NCBI RefSeq assembly: GCF_003726095.1 | Contig: NZ_CP026031.1 | Coordinates: 1,054,001 to 1,118,000 of the forward strand | DNA length: 64,000 bases | Direction of reading: 5' to 3' | Source of the DNA: Niallia circulans | GTDB lineage: Bacteria > Bacillota > Bacilli > Bacillales > Cytobacillaceae | Shown here: positions 16,757-26,228 of the stretch, piece by piece | How the letters are laid out: each line of letters begins with the position of its first letter | Position numbering within the stretch: position 1 is the first letter of the stretch | Notes under the pieces: generated by a model | Seen by the model: the letters and a program-made list of their open reading frames with translations, nothing else | What the model was told of the DNA's origin: nothing | Database searches by the model: none | Translations under genes and position numbers: made by a program

Positions 16757-16994
16757 AAAAAGCAAACATCACTATGATAGATGTTAAAACAAATAAACAT
16801 AATAATCCAACAAATAAATAGGCCGATATTTTTACAAACTTTGGAAAAGAGTTAATGTTATAGTTTGTAACTCCTATTTGGTCGCCTGTTGCTTTTTGCA
16901 AATGAGCAAATTCTTTAGGTACAAAAATTTCATCGTCATTTGAGAAATCAGCGTCATTCTTCTGTGTTTCATGTGTTTTTATTGTCCTCACCAC
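16755..16994 (-). CDS. Small protein with C-terminal membrane anchor
   Basis: 79 residues starting at GTG (AGGAACGAAAA upstream; a second GTG is adjacent). The N-terminal 45 residues are polar and acidic (HETQKNDADFSNDDEIFVPK); the C-terminus is a single hydrophobic helix (AYLFVGLLCLFVLTSIIVMF). It has no recognised domain. Its stop lies inside the shared terminator. Confidence 0.55.
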   Translation of the reverse strand: MVRTIKTHETQKNDADFSNDDEIFVPKEFAHLQKATGDQIGVTNYNINSFPKFVKISAYLFVGLLCLFVLTSIIVMFAF

Positions 16995-17174
16995 TTTTCG
17001 TTCCTATTTTATCTTTTTGTCATTACTTCAAACTTGTATGGATTATTATGACTTAATTATATCGTTATTTCCTTTTAATTGGAAATTTTTCTGTATTATC
17101 TTCTGATAACAGTGACTAAGAAATCTGATTCTTCTCAATCAGTAAAAGGAAATAGCATGGAGGCGGGGATTTTA

Positions 17175-17690
17175 ATGGAATTAGTAAGACCATCAAAGAA
17201 ATATAGCAAACAATTAATGGAATATAGATCAGCTTTTTTACAAATAGAAGAACAGCCATATGGTGGAAGCTCTTTGCAAAATTATACAGATTTTCATGAA
17301 TGGCTTAATAAAGTAAACAGCCAGGAAAAAGGTGAAAACCTCCCACCTAATCGGGTTCCTGCCACTCAATTTTTAAGCATAAAGAATGGGGAATTAATGG
17401 GACTTATTAATATCCGCCATCGATTAACACCAGAACTATTGATGGAGAGTGGGCATGTTGGCTATAGTATCCATCCAGCCAAACGAAGGAAAGGGTATGC
17501 GACAGAACAACTGCGACTTAGTTTACTAGAAGCAAAAAAGCTTGGTTTAAATAAAGTGCTAGTAACCTGCGATAAAGAAAATACCGCTTCTGCTAAAACG
17601 ATTCAAAAAGTTGGGGGAGTGTTAGAGAATGAAGTAATTTCCACAGATGGGAAGGAGATTGTTCAGCGGTATTGGATTGAAATTAGGTAA
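17175..17690 (+). CDS. GNAT family N-acetyltransferase
   Basis: 171 residues from the ATG at 17175, which follows GGAGGCGGGGATTTTA; the open frame extends upstream to 17079 but without a ribosome binding site. Motif A is SGHVGYSIHPAKRRKGYATE (about 108-127) with the acetyl-CoA loop RRKGYAT, and motif B is KVLVTCDKENTASAKTIQKV. This resembles the YhfO/RimJ-like Bacillus acetyltransferases that carry a conserved GHVGYSI. Substrate unknown. Monocistronic. Confidence 0.85.
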   Translation: MELVRPSKKYSKQLMEYRSAFLQIEEQPYGGSSLQNYTDFHEWLNKVNSQEKGENLPPNRVPATQFLSIKNGELMGLINIRHRLTPELLMESGHVGYSIHPAKRRKGYATEQLRLSLLEAKKLGLNKVLVTCDKENTASAKTIQKVGGVLENEVISTDGKEIVQRYWIEIR

Positions 17691-17767
17691 AGTTATACTA
17701 ACATTTTTATCCTAAGTGTGATGATTTTTCTATAATATTTACTTAACTCTAAAAAGGAGGAGACTAT

Positions 17768-18496
17768 ATGTATAGAATAGCAATCATTTCAGATATTCAC
17801 GGGAATATATATGCATTGAAAGCGGTACTTAAAGATATGAAAGAAAAATCAGTTGATTTCATCTATTGTCTTGGTGATATGATTGGAGTCGGTCCATACT
17901 CGAATGAAGTATTACATTCCTTATTCGAATTGGATAATACGGAAATATTAACTGGTAACCATGATGAATCTGTATTAGCAATACTTAACAATGAACCTTA
18001 TCCTAAAAGCAGATTCCATGTTATTCCACACCATCAATGGATTGCAGAAAGGTTAAATAAAGAGTATATTGATAAATTGAAGAAACTGCCTCGAATAATT
18101 AATCCTACTTTCCATGAACAAAGTTTTCATTTCATTCATTACCCAATGAAACAATCCATATATAATATGCATATAAGTAAAGATCCTTTTGATCGAATTG
18201 GTATACCTTCTTTAGAAAATTTTTCTATCCTAGATGGACTTGATTTTGCCTCTTTAGTCTGTTTTGGACACTACCATTGCTCCCATCAATTTTTAAGTAA
18301 AAATAAAACCTTTTATAATGCGGGTTCTCTTGGTTGTTTCAATCAGCCATTTGCTCGATATGGAATTATAGATATTAGGGAGAGAGAATTTAATATTATG
18401 CAACAATATGTTCCATATGAATTTCATACTTACATAGATAAGATTAGAAACGCAAATATGCCTCGTAAGGAGTCAATCCTTGCTATGTATGAGTAA
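17768..18496 (+). CDS. Metallophosphoesterase, calcineurin-like
   Basis: 242 residues with the full set of metal-binding blocks: ISDIHGN (residues 6-12), CLGDMIGVGPYSNEV (about 38-52), TGNHDES (about 63-69), a distal His in FHFIHYP and FGHYHCSH (about 173-180). The layout matches the YfcE/YvnB-like group that acts on phosphodiesters or phosphomonoesters; the in vivo substrate is unknown. AAAAAGGAGGAGACTAT gives a clear start. A small truncated gene follows 39 bases downstream. Confidence 0.85.
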   Translation: MYRIAIISDIHGNIYALKAVLKDMKEKSVDFIYCLGDMIGVGPYSNEVLHSLFELDNTEILTGNHDESVLAILNNEPYPKSRFHVIPHHQWIAERLNKEYIDKLKKLPRIINPTFHEQSFHFIHYPMKQSIYNMHISKDPFDRIGIPSLENFSILDGLDFASLVCFGHYHCSHQFLSKNKTFYNAGSLGCFNQPFARYGIIDIREREFNIMQQYVPYEFHTYIDKIRNANMPRKESILAMYE

Positions 18497-18535
18497 ATGA
18501 CCAAAATCACATAGCAAGTTTGAGAGGGGATACAG

Positions 18536-18742
18536 ATGAAAAAATATATGATCGAACAAATAAAAAATCTAATGAACTTTGAGTTAGATAGTCTAGTAGA
18601 GCAAAGCAAGGAAGAAGGCTTTCGATTTGTTGAAAGATTAGTGACAGATTATAAAAATGAAGTTAATACCTTCAGCAATTTTGGTGAGATATTATTTGGT
18701 GTATATGATGAAGAGGATTTTCAAAGAGTAATCTTTATTTAG
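18536..18742 (+). CDS. Truncated N-terminal fragment, probably of a GNAT acetyltransferase
   Basis: 68 residues after GAGAGGGGATACAG. The reading EQSKEEGFRFVERLVTDYKN, then GEILFGVYDEEDF, looks like the first quarter of a GNAT enzyme, where it is normally followed by a glycine-rich strand and motif A. Here the frame ends in VIFI-stop and no homologous continuation is seen before the terminator at 18784. It is probably a decayed gene with an intact start; a genuine short protein cannot be excluded. Confidence 0.45.
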   Translation: MKKYMIEQIKNLMNFELDSLVEQSKEEGFRFVERLVTDYKNEVNTFSNFGEILFGVYDEEDFQRVIFI

Positions 18743-18783
18743 AAGCAAGTCACTTTATAGAGTAAAAAAGATAAAAAAAACAC

Positions 18784-18818
18784 CAGTCCACTTCGCTTCG
18801 GAAATGGACTGCTTTTTT
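18784..18818 (+). terminator. Rho-independent terminator
   Basis: CAGTCCA (18784-18790) pairs with TGGACTG (18805-18811) and is followed by CTTTTTT. Confidence 0.8.
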
Positions 18819-18986
18819 ATTGATAGGAGCTTATTTTAGCAAAAAAATGAATTTGAATATGGTTTGAAATAATCGTTCAACCTGTTTATCAATAAAAAAA
18901 GTATAAAAATGAATAAAAATTTATTGTAAAACGATAAAACATGTGGTAAATTTCAATAAGATAATATATAGAAGAGGTGTTTTTTT

Positions 18987-19463
18987 ATGAAAAGAGGAAC
19001 TACCCTTTTTTTAAGGGTTGCTGTTGTTCTTATTGGAATTCCAGTTCTTGCTTTAGGATTATGGGGAATGTATGGCTTGGCTAAAAACCCAGTAAATCCA
19101 GATTATGCACATATACTATATCCGATTGTATTGGGAATCTATCTATCTGCAATCCCATTTTATATGGCACTTTATCAGGCTTTTAGACTTTTGGGGAATA
19201 TTGATAGGAATGAAGCATTCTCTGAAATGTCTGTTAAGGCATTAAGCCATATAAAGAAAGATGCAATCAGCATTAGTATCTTATACGTTCTAATGACGCC
19301 TTTTATTTTTCTCTTAGCTCAGACAGACGATGCTCCAGGTCTTATCCTATTTGGAATGATTCCGATTTTTGCTTCCATTGTAATTGCGGTGTTTGCAGCT
19401 GTTCTACAAAAGCTTTTACAACAAGCGATTGATATAAAATCAGAAAATGAGTTAACAGTCTGA
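18987..19463 (+). CDS. DUF2975 family membrane protein
   Basis: 158 residues with four membrane segments (about 8-28, 43-65, 92-113 and 118-142) and the DUF2975 pattern FRLLGNIDRNEAFSEMSVKALSHIKKDA in the loop after the second helix. It is followed ten bases later by a small XRE regulator; DUF2975 plus this HTH is a standard two-gene unit in Firmicutes in which the membrane protein may sense a signal and hold or release the regulator (inference). AGAAGAGGTGTTTTTTT precedes the ATG. Confidence 0.82.
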   Translation: MKRGTTLFLRVAVVLIGIPVLALGLWGMYGLAKNPVNPDYAHILYPIVLGIYLSAIPFYMALYQAFRLLGNIDRNEAFSEMSVKALSHIKKDAISISILYVLMTPFIFLLAQTDDAPGLILFGMIPIFASIVIAVFAAVLQKLLQQAIDIKSENELTV

Positions 19464-19473
19464 GGTGAATGAA

Positions 19474-19692
19474 ATGGCAATTGTAATTAATATTGATGTG
19501 ATGTTAGCAAAAAGGAAAATGAGTGTAACTGAACTTTCAGAGAAGGTTGGAATCACAATGGCGAATCTATCTATTTTAAAAAATGGAAAAGCAAAGGCTA
19601 TTCGACTTTCAACACTAGAGGGGATATGCAAAGCTCTAGAATGTCAACCAGGAGATATTTTAGAATATCGTAAGAGCCAAGAAAATGAATAA
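19474..19692 (+). CDS. XRE family transcriptional regulator, YozG type
   Basis: 72 residues, essentially one Cro/C1 HTH domain (VMLAKRKMSVTELSEKVGITMANLSILKNGKAKAIRLSTLEGICKALE). ATG at 19474 is served by TGAGGTGAATGAA; the in-frame GTG at 19465 is inside that region. It sits downstream of DUF2975, its usual partner, and ends in a CQPGDILEY motif shared by this family. Probable autoregulator of the two-gene unit. Confidence 0.88.
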   Translation: MAIVINIDVMLAKRKMSVTELSEKVGITMANLSILKNGKAKAIRLSTLEGICKALECQPGDILEYRKSQENE

Positions 19693-19778
19693 GTAAAATT
19701 GCAAAGGCTATTTGAAAAGTATTGTGACGTATTTTCTAACATAGAGAAATTAAAAACATTTCGGAAGGAGGGAAAGGA

Positions 19779-20534
19779 ATGAAACTACCTTTTTTCAGCA
19801 AGAAACAAGCAGCAGTATCCGACCTTTTTCTGAACGAAACGATACCGGAACATGTTGCCATCATTATGGATGGAAACGGACGCTGGGCAAAGAAAAGAGG
19901 AATGCCTAGAATTGCTGGTCATAAAGAAGGGATATCAACTGTAGTGAAAATTGTAAAGACCGCCGTTAAATGGAAGGTAAAGGTTCTTACGCTATATACA
20001 TTTTCTACAGAAAATTGGAAACGACCAAAGACAGAGGTTGAGTTCATATTGAGGCTTCCTAAAGAGTTTCTATCTATATATCTACCAGATCTGATAGCTA
20101 GTAATGTTCGCATAGAATTAATAGGAGATATCGAAAAGCTTCCAGCACATACCCGTGAAGCTGTTGAGGACGCAATCGAACGTACGCGTGATAATGACGG
20201 ACTTTTGCTGAATTTTGCGCTTAACTATGGAAGCAGACAAGAGATTTTACATGCGATGAAAGAGATATTTTTGGATATTAACAATGATGAATTTTCGCTA
20301 CAGGAATTGGATGAACAGAAGTTTTCAGACTATCTATATACAGCTGATATGAAGGAACCAGACCTCCTTATTCGAACAGGTGGAGAAAAGCGAATAAGTA
20401 ATTTCCTCCTATGGCAGCTGGCATACACAGAATTTTGGTTTACGGATGTATTATGGCCAGATTTTTCGGAGAAGGAATTTCTATATGCGTTGGAAGATTT
20501 CTGTAAACGAAAAAGACGCTATGGTGGATTATAG
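19779..20534 (+). CDS. Isoprenyl transferase (undecaprenyl diphosphate synthase type), stand-alone copy
   Basis: 251 residues of the cis-prenyltransferase family: HVAIIMDGNGRWAKKRG with catalytic Asp31, LTLYTFSTENWKRP (about 71-84), LLNFALNYGSR and IRTGGEKRISNFLLWQLAYTEFWF. The usual RTSGE is RTGGE here. The enzyme condenses farnesyl diphosphate with isopentenyl diphosphates to give long cis-polyprenyl carriers for wall polymers. The housekeeping uppS normally lies between frr and cdsA; this copy has no such neighbours, so it is probably a paralogue. GGAAGGAGGGAAAGGA precedes the ATG. Confidence 0.9.
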   Translation: MKLPFFSKKQAAVSDLFLNETIPEHVAIIMDGNGRWAKKRGMPRIAGHKEGISTVVKIVKTAVKWKVKVLTLYTFSTENWKRPKTEVEFILRLPKEFLSIYLPDLIASNVRIELIGDIEKLPAHTREAVEDAIERTRDNDGLLLNFALNYGSRQEILHAMKEIFLDINNDEFSLQELDEQKFSDYLYTADMKEPDLLIRTGGEKRISNFLLWQLAYTEFWFTDVLWPDFSEKEFLYALEDFCKRKRRYGGL

Positions 20535-20661
20535 GTGGAAGGAATATATTGTGGTAATAAATAACGATTATGCTATTGGGAATTATATAAAAAGTGCAAC
20601 CTCAAATAATACTTTGTTATATTGATATAATAAACGATCGATAAAGTAGGGAGACTGGAAA

Positions 20662-21258
20662 ATGGAAACGAATGTTTTTGAACAGCTGGCCAAAAGATAT
20701 GATACAGAAGAAAGAAGAGAATTAGCTAATGTGATTGTGAAGGAAGTAAGAAGAGAACTTGAAAACAGTACATCTCTATCTTTAATGGACTATGGGAGCG
20801 GAACTGGTCTCGTTAGTTTAGAATTATCGGATTTGGTAGCTTCGATTTTGTTAGTAGATTCATCCGAACAGATGCTGGAGGTTGCCCAAGCAAAAATAGC
20901 TAATAGAGGAATTATGAATGCAGATATCCTATATTCTGATTTTACGCAAGACACTCCGAAACATAAGGCAGACGTTATTTTAATGTCATTAGTTCTTCTT
21001 CATATCCCAAATACTAAGAAGATTTTACAAGCGTTATTCCAAATTTTAAATCAGGATGGCAAATTAATTATCATCGACTTTGAAAAAAATGATAAAATAA
21101 ACCATCCAAAAGTGCATAACGGTTTTACAGAGGAAGAATTAAATGAAATATTGTCGGAAGTAGGTTTTCGTTCATCAAAAAGGAAAACATTTTATCAAGG
21201 TAATCGTATTTTTATGAATCAAGATGCTTCTTTGTTTATTTCCAGCAGTATAAAGTGA
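20662..21258 (+). CDS. Class I SAM-dependent methyltransferase
   Basis: 198 residues with the SAM loop MDYGSGTGLVSLEL (about 41-54), ILLVDSSEQML and the post-I motif ADVILMSLVLLHIPN. AGGGAGACTGG lies before the ATG. It resembles the small UbiE/YrrT-like methyltransferases of Bacillus. Substrate unknown; it is the second methyltransferase of the window and is unrelated in context to the first. Confidence 0.83.
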   Translation: METNVFEQLAKRYDTEERRELANVIVKEVRRELENSTSLSLMDYGSGTGLVSLELSDLVASILLVDSSEQMLEVAQAKIANRGIMNADILYSDFTQDTPKHKADVILMSLVLLHIPNTKKILQALFQILNQDGKLIIIDFEKNDKINHPKVHNGFTEEELNEILSEVGFRSSKRKTFYQGNRIFMNQDASLFISSSIK

Positions 21259-21280
21259 GTTTCAGATGTGGAAGCATCGG

Positions 21281-21466
21281 CTAAATAGTTTCTCTCTTTT
21301 CCTGTTCTGCTTCGTGATATTCGTCTGGCAGATCACTAAGGTAGAGAACGTTGCTTAAAAGTTTAATATCACTATGTATTTGCTTTTTAAGTTGTGCATC
21401 TTCACATTTATAATAATCAGCCATTAAACGTTTGATTTCGTTACAAATAAGTTCGATTCGGAGCAT
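21281..21466 (-). CDS. Small helical hypothetical protein
   Basis: 61 residues, all predicted helix and highly charged (MLRIELICNEIKRLMADYYK, ending EAEQEKRETI). GAAGGGATCGGTATC precedes the ATG. Proteins of the same size and opening are common in Bacillus genomes, with no assigned function. It converges on the methyltransferase gene with only 22 bases between the stops. Confidence 0.6.
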   Translation of the reverse strand: MLRIELICNEIKRLMADYYKCEDAQLKKQIHSDIKLLSNVLYLSDLPDEYHEAEQEKRETI

Positions 21467-21672
21467 GATACCGATCCCTTCGAGTATGATAGACTATACT
21501 AATTATGTACCAATTTACTAATGAATGAAAGTGTTAAGTGTTATTTAGTTGGTAGAAGATAAAAAAGAAATCGTATCCGAACGTGAATCAAGTTTTAGCA
21601 TGATCGGATGAATTACCTTCTCTCCTTTCCCATGAATTAATTTGATTTTTCTTCGCAGATTAGGCTTTCTTA

Positions 21673-21701
21673 TTGACAAATATAAAAATTTGACATATCT
21701 T
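21673..21701 (+). promoter_or_regulatory. Possible promoter of the mps/dab operon
   Basis: TTGACA (21673-21678) and TATCTT (21696-21701) are 17 bases apart. A second TTGACA lies at 21690-21695. This would give a leader of about 350 bases before dabB. No other feature is seen in 21467-21890. Confidence 0.4.
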
Positions 21702-21899
21702 ATAGTTAGTTTCATACTTAGTTATAAATTAATTTTCGCTTAAAAATTAAGACTTTAGCATTCTTTTAATAATGATATTGACTGAATGAAAAAGTAACTT
21801 AATAAAGTAAGGAAAAGTGATTTGATAAATAAGTATCCTAAATTATTGTATGAATGTCTTTTATTAATTAAATGAAAATATAAAACCAAATAGAGGTAG

Positions 21900-22002
21900 C
21901 TCTTCAAACAATTCGATGTAATTAGTTGAAGAGAAGCCGACAATTTTTTGAGTTCTCATGATTTGCAGATCATGGTGAATTTAAAAGATTGTCGGCTTTT
22001 TT
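21900..22002 (+). promoter_or_regulatory. Structured leader ending in an intrinsic terminator upstream of dabB
   Basis: CTCTTCAA (21900-21907) pairs with TTGAAGAG (21926-21933). Immediately after it, AAGCCGACAAT (21934-21944) pairs perfectly with ATTGTCGGCTT (21988-21998), followed by six T; inside its long loop CATGAT pairs with ATCATG (21957-21974). No plus-strand gene precedes it for about 640 bases, so the terminator cannot end a gene transcript; it must lie in the leader of the dabB operon, which suggests attenuation. I do not recognise a known riboswitch class. Confidence 0.55.
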
Positions 22003-22054
22003 ATTGGAAAAATGAAAGGTTTTTTGAAGTAAGTTAGTTAAAGGAGTTTTTAAA

Positions 22055-23575
22055 ATGTTTCTTTTGCACAGTATGCCATCATTACTGTTAGTGTTTTTTA
22101 TGATGATTATTGTTTCGATGCTGAGTGGACTATTATTTTTGCATCAAAAAGTGCCATTAAGCTATGTAAGGATTCATATCTGGATTGTGTCTTTACCGCC
22201 TTTGTTCGCTTTAATCGCGCTTGCGAATCCGAATGGAGCAGAAAATGCAGGTCCTTTTCATATGGATTCCTTGGCTTGGCTGATGACTTTTTTTGTTCTT
22301 GTCATTGGTTTAATTGTTCAACGTTTTTCAATCCGCTATTTAATGGGAGATCGATCTTATCGTAAGTATTTTACCCTTTTCACTTTTACCACAACTGCCG
22401 CTTCCATTGCTTGGCTAAGTGGAGATCTGCGATGGTTGGTTCTATTCTGGGGAGTAACGCTAGCAGGATTAACCTTACTTATAAGATTAAATAATGGCTG
22501 GAAAGTAGCTACTGAGGCTTCTAAATTATCTGGTTATCATTTTTTAATCGGTTGGGTGTCCTTGTTATTGGCAGCAGTTTGGTTATCTCACAGTACTGAT
22601 TCTTGGCAATTATCAACCGCACTATCGATTGAAAATCTAGCTGGAATTTCGGCATGGGAAAGAACTGGAATTAATTTATTGATTGTCCTAGCGGTTATCA
22701 TTCCAGCAGCCCAATGGCCTTTCCAAAGATGGTTAGTAGAGTCTGTTGTGGCACCAACACCTGTTTCAGCGATAATGCATGCAGGAATTGTCAATGCAGG
22801 TGGAATCATGCTTACTCGTTTTTCTCCACTATTTAATGGCGATTTAGCTCCCACTATTTTATTACTAATATTTGCCGGGATATCTGTCTTGGTTGGTACA
22901 GGAATTAGTTTAGTACAAGTTGACTATAAACGTCAGTTAGTTGGCTCGACGATTGGACAAATGGGTTTCATGCTCATTCAGTGTGCCTTAGGTGCCTATG
23001 TTGCTGCCATTATCCACCTTATTCTACATGGTTTATTCAAAGCGACGCTATTTTTACAGTCGGGTTCAGCAGTGCGACGAAAGGAAGAGTCTAGTTACAG
23101 AAAAACACAGCCCGCTTTTTTATGGACGATCGCAGGGTGGATTTTAAGTTTTGCTGTGGGGCTAGTTTTTTGGCTTCAAGCACCAAGAGAAGGCTATCAA
23201 ATAATTAGTGCGTTAATTTTAGTTTGGTCTATTTCTATTTCTTGGCGACAGCTTGTTGCTTTTGGAGAAGGGAGCATTGGCCGGATTGCTGGTTTAATTT
23301 TTGTAGGAGGAACCGCTGCTATTTATTCTTTTATTCATCATTTTTTCTATGACATATTACAGACTGCTGTTTTCCAAGGTTCGCAGCCGCCATTAGCTGT
23401 TGTTCTTATCGTTGGTTGTCTTTTATTAGTTGGCACTGTAATAGGGGCGATCGCTGCTAGAAATCGTTCGTCCATCTTCTTTACTGTCCTATATCTTTGG
23501 TTAGTGCGATTAGGAGAAGCAAAGCCAAAAGCAGTAGAAAGTCATCCGAGCTATCTAAAACAACAATTACCATAA
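22055..23575 (+). CDS. dabB: NuoL/ND5-like proton or sodium channel subunit of the DAB/MPS complex
   Basis: 506 residues with about 14 membrane helices and the antiporter-type core of NADH dehydrogenase subunit 5 (FQRWLVESVVAPTPVSAIMHAGIVNAGG, about 228-255, then VDYKRQLVGSTIGQMGFM). Also known as MpsA in Staphylococcus and YbcD/NdhF-like in Bacillus. It is followed directly by dabA, the fixed partner: DabB supplies the ion pathway and DabA binds CO2 or bicarbonate, accumulating dissolved inorganic carbon and helping to maintain membrane potential. TTAAAGGAGTTTTTAAA precedes the ATG. Confidence 0.9.
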   Translation: MFLLHSMPSLLLVFFMMIIVSMLSGLLFLHQKVPLSYVRIHIWIVSLPPLFALIALANPNGAENAGPFHMDSLAWLMTFFVLVIGLIVQRFSIRYLMGDRSYRKYFTLFTFTTTAASIAWLSGDLRWLVLFWGVTLAGLTLLIRLNNGWKVATEASKLSGYHFLIGWVSLLLAAVWLSHSTDSWQLSTALSIENLAGISAWERTGINLLIVLAVIIPAAQWPFQRWLVESVVAPTPVSAIMHAGIVNAGGIMLTRFSPLFNGDLAPTILLLIFAGISVLVGTGISLVQVDYKRQLVGSTIGQMGFMLIQCALGAYVAAIIHLILHGLFKATLFLQSGSAVRRKEESSYRKTQPAFLWTIAGWILSFAVGLVFWLQAPREGYQIISALILVWSISISWRQLVAFGEGSIGRIAGLIFVGGTAAIYSFIHHFFYDILQTAVFQGSQPPLAVVLIVGCLLLVGTVIGAIAARNRSSIFFTVLYLWLVRLGEAKPKAVESHPSYLKQQLP

Positions 23576-23591
23576 AAGGAGGTAATGTGTG

Positions 23592-26215
23592 ATGAGTATT
23601 ACATCTGTATTAACAAAAGCTAGTTCAAATAAAAAAATATACCAGATAATTTTGTAGAAAGCGATATTAGTAGTTACATTGAAGCTGCCAGCAAAGTAAT
23701 TGCGCCGCTTTGGCCAATTTCTACGTTCGCAGCCCGTCATCCGTGGATGGGACTTGAAAAACAAACCTTTGATCAAGTGGCAGATTGGTTAAAACAGACT
23801 CGTGATGTTGATATTTATCCTAGTGCCTCTATGATCCTTTCAGCGAAAAAAAAGGGAGAGATTAAAGAGGTATTTGTTAAACAAGGTTTTAAACAATGGC
23901 TTGCATCAAATCCCTTTAATATCCCACAAGATGTGGCAGAGCGTTTTTGCCATGCGGCATTAAATTTGGAACCCATTCCATCCAGCTTGCTCACATCTCA
24001 TGAATTAAAGAAAAAAGCAGAAGAATATAGGAAGCATCATACAGATTTTGCCCATTATTCGTCTGTGCAGCCAATCAGTTCACATCTACAAAGTAAAGAT
24101 AAGGAAAGATTAATCAATATACTCGATTACCATGTTATTAAGTGGTGTAAATTATATCTTGATGAGTCGCAGGCTGCCTGGACAATGCCACATCGAGAGG
24201 AAGGTTTTTATCGTTCTTGGCGCCGGCTGATTTGTTATGATCCTGCCCTTACAAAAAAACAACGTGAAAGTTTAAAAAAGTGGCCAGAAGAGGCAGAAAT
24301 AGCCTTGAATAAAGGATTAAATGCTCTTTCTATTCCTGAACCAGAAAAACAGAAATATCTTGAAGCACATTTACTATCTTTGCCTGGATGGGCAGGAATG
24401 ATGCTCTGGCGTTCTAAACAATCGAGTGAGGAAAATAACCTGCTAACCGAATATTTAGCAGTAAGAATTTCCTTAGAATGGGTGCTTATCAATCCGCAGC
24501 TTCCTTTTATTCCGAAAAGCTACGAAAATAATCAGTCCATAGATGGTCTTTTAGCAGCTTTGATTCATTGGGGGAGTCTGTCATTAGAGGAATGGTCTCA
24601 GTTGTCTAGTGCACAACAACAAGAATACTTGTTATTTGCAGCAAAATTTGATGAGAAGCTTTGCAGAAAACTCTGGCTGGAAGCTTGGGAGCAAACACAT
24701 GCTGAACAATTAAGTCAAAAAATTAGTGCGAAACAATTCAGTACAAACGATAAGGCAACAACATTAGCACAATTTGTATTCTGTATAGATGTTCGCTCCG
24801 AGCCATTTCGCCGTCAGCTTGAAAAAGAGGGACCATTTGAAACAATAGGAATGGCTGGTTTCTTTGGAGTACCGATAGCTACGAATAAATTAGGAAGCGA
24901 ACACAGTCACCCATCCTTGCCAATTATGCAAAAGCCATTGCATAAAATCATGGAGAGTACGGATGAGAATGAACTTAAAGCCTTTCAACAACGTCAGCAG
25001 ACCGTTCATTCCTTTAGCGATACTTTCAAATCGATGAAACAGAATTTACTTGCAAACTTACTATTACCAGAATTAAGTGGTCCTTGGCTAAGTCTCCAAA
25101 TGGCAGCACGCAGTTTTGTCCCAAAAAGTGCCGATCGCTTCATTCATAATCTACGCAAAAATTGGCTGCGTAAACCAAATACAAAACTGGTTCTTAATCA
25201 TGTTCATCAAACAGAGAACGGGATACCAATTGGGTTTACCGAGGAAGAGAAAGTTAATTATGCCCGCCAAGCATTAAAAATGATGGGGATAACAGAGAAT
25301 TTCAGCCCGTTAGTTGTTATATGTGGACATGGAAGCCACAGTACTAATAACCCTTATGCATCTTCTCTTGATTGTGGTGCCTGTGGCGGGGCTTCAGGTG
25401 GATTCAACGCGCGAGTCTTAGCAACTTTGTGCAACCTGCCTGAAGTAAGAAGAGCATTGTCTTTAGAAGGAATAGACATTCCTAAGGAAACGGTTTTCGC
25501 AGCTGCTGAGCATAATACAACCGTTGATGAATTAGACTGGATTTATGTTCCAGAGCTTTCCAAATCAGCACAAGAGGCTTTTCGTCGGATTAAAGCCATT
25601 TTGCCAAAAGTAAGCAAACAGGCAAATACAGAGCGTTTAGCTAAAATACCGCATTTCCCATCTCAACGCAAAAATTCTCAGTCTGAGGCCTATTGCTTGG
25701 CAGAGGATTGGAGTGTGATCCGTCCCGAATGGGGCTTAGCTGGGAATGCAGCTTTTATAATTGGTCAACGTGATTTAACAAATGGCTGTGACTTGGAAGG
25801 AAGAGTCTTTCTTCATAACTATAATTGGCAGAAGGATGAAAGCGGAGAAATCTTAGATAATATTATTTCAGGTCCAGGAACGGTTACTCAATGGATAAAT
25901 CTAGAATATTACGCATCAACAGTAGCTCCACATTATTATGGAAGTGGCAATAAGGCAACACAAACCGTAACAGCAGGTCTTGGTGTTATGCAGGGGAATG
26001 CGAGTGACTTGTTAACGGGCTTACCGTGGCAATCTGTTATGCAATCAGATGAAGCTGCATTTCATTCACCACTTCGCTTACTGATTATAATTCAGGCACC
26101 AAAAAATTATGTAGAGCGATTATTGCAAACTAATGCTGCGTTTCAAGAAAAAGTCCAAAATGGCTGGGTTCGCTTAGCAAGTGTCAGCCCAGAAGGCGAT
26201 TGGGAGAATTGGTAA
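23592..26215 (+). CDS. dabA: DabA/MpsB (DUF2309), inorganic carbon transporter subunit; N-terminal frameshift
   Basis: From the ATG at 23592 (AAAAGGAGGTAATGTGTG upstream) the first frame runs into a stop after 19 codons. The true frame is open from 23636 (IPDNFVESDISSYIEAASKV, then PLWPISTFAARHPWMGLE) to 26215; one extra A in the A7 run at 23631-23637 would join them, giving about 874 residues, the family's normal size. The zinc site of DabA, related to beta-carbonic anhydrases, is complete: FCIDVRSEPFRR (Cys, Asp) and ICGHGSHSTNNP...DCGACGG (His, Cys). As read, an internal ATG at 23747 would give 822 residues without the N-terminus. Confidence 0.88.
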
Positions 26216-26228
26216 AGGAGGGTTCGAG

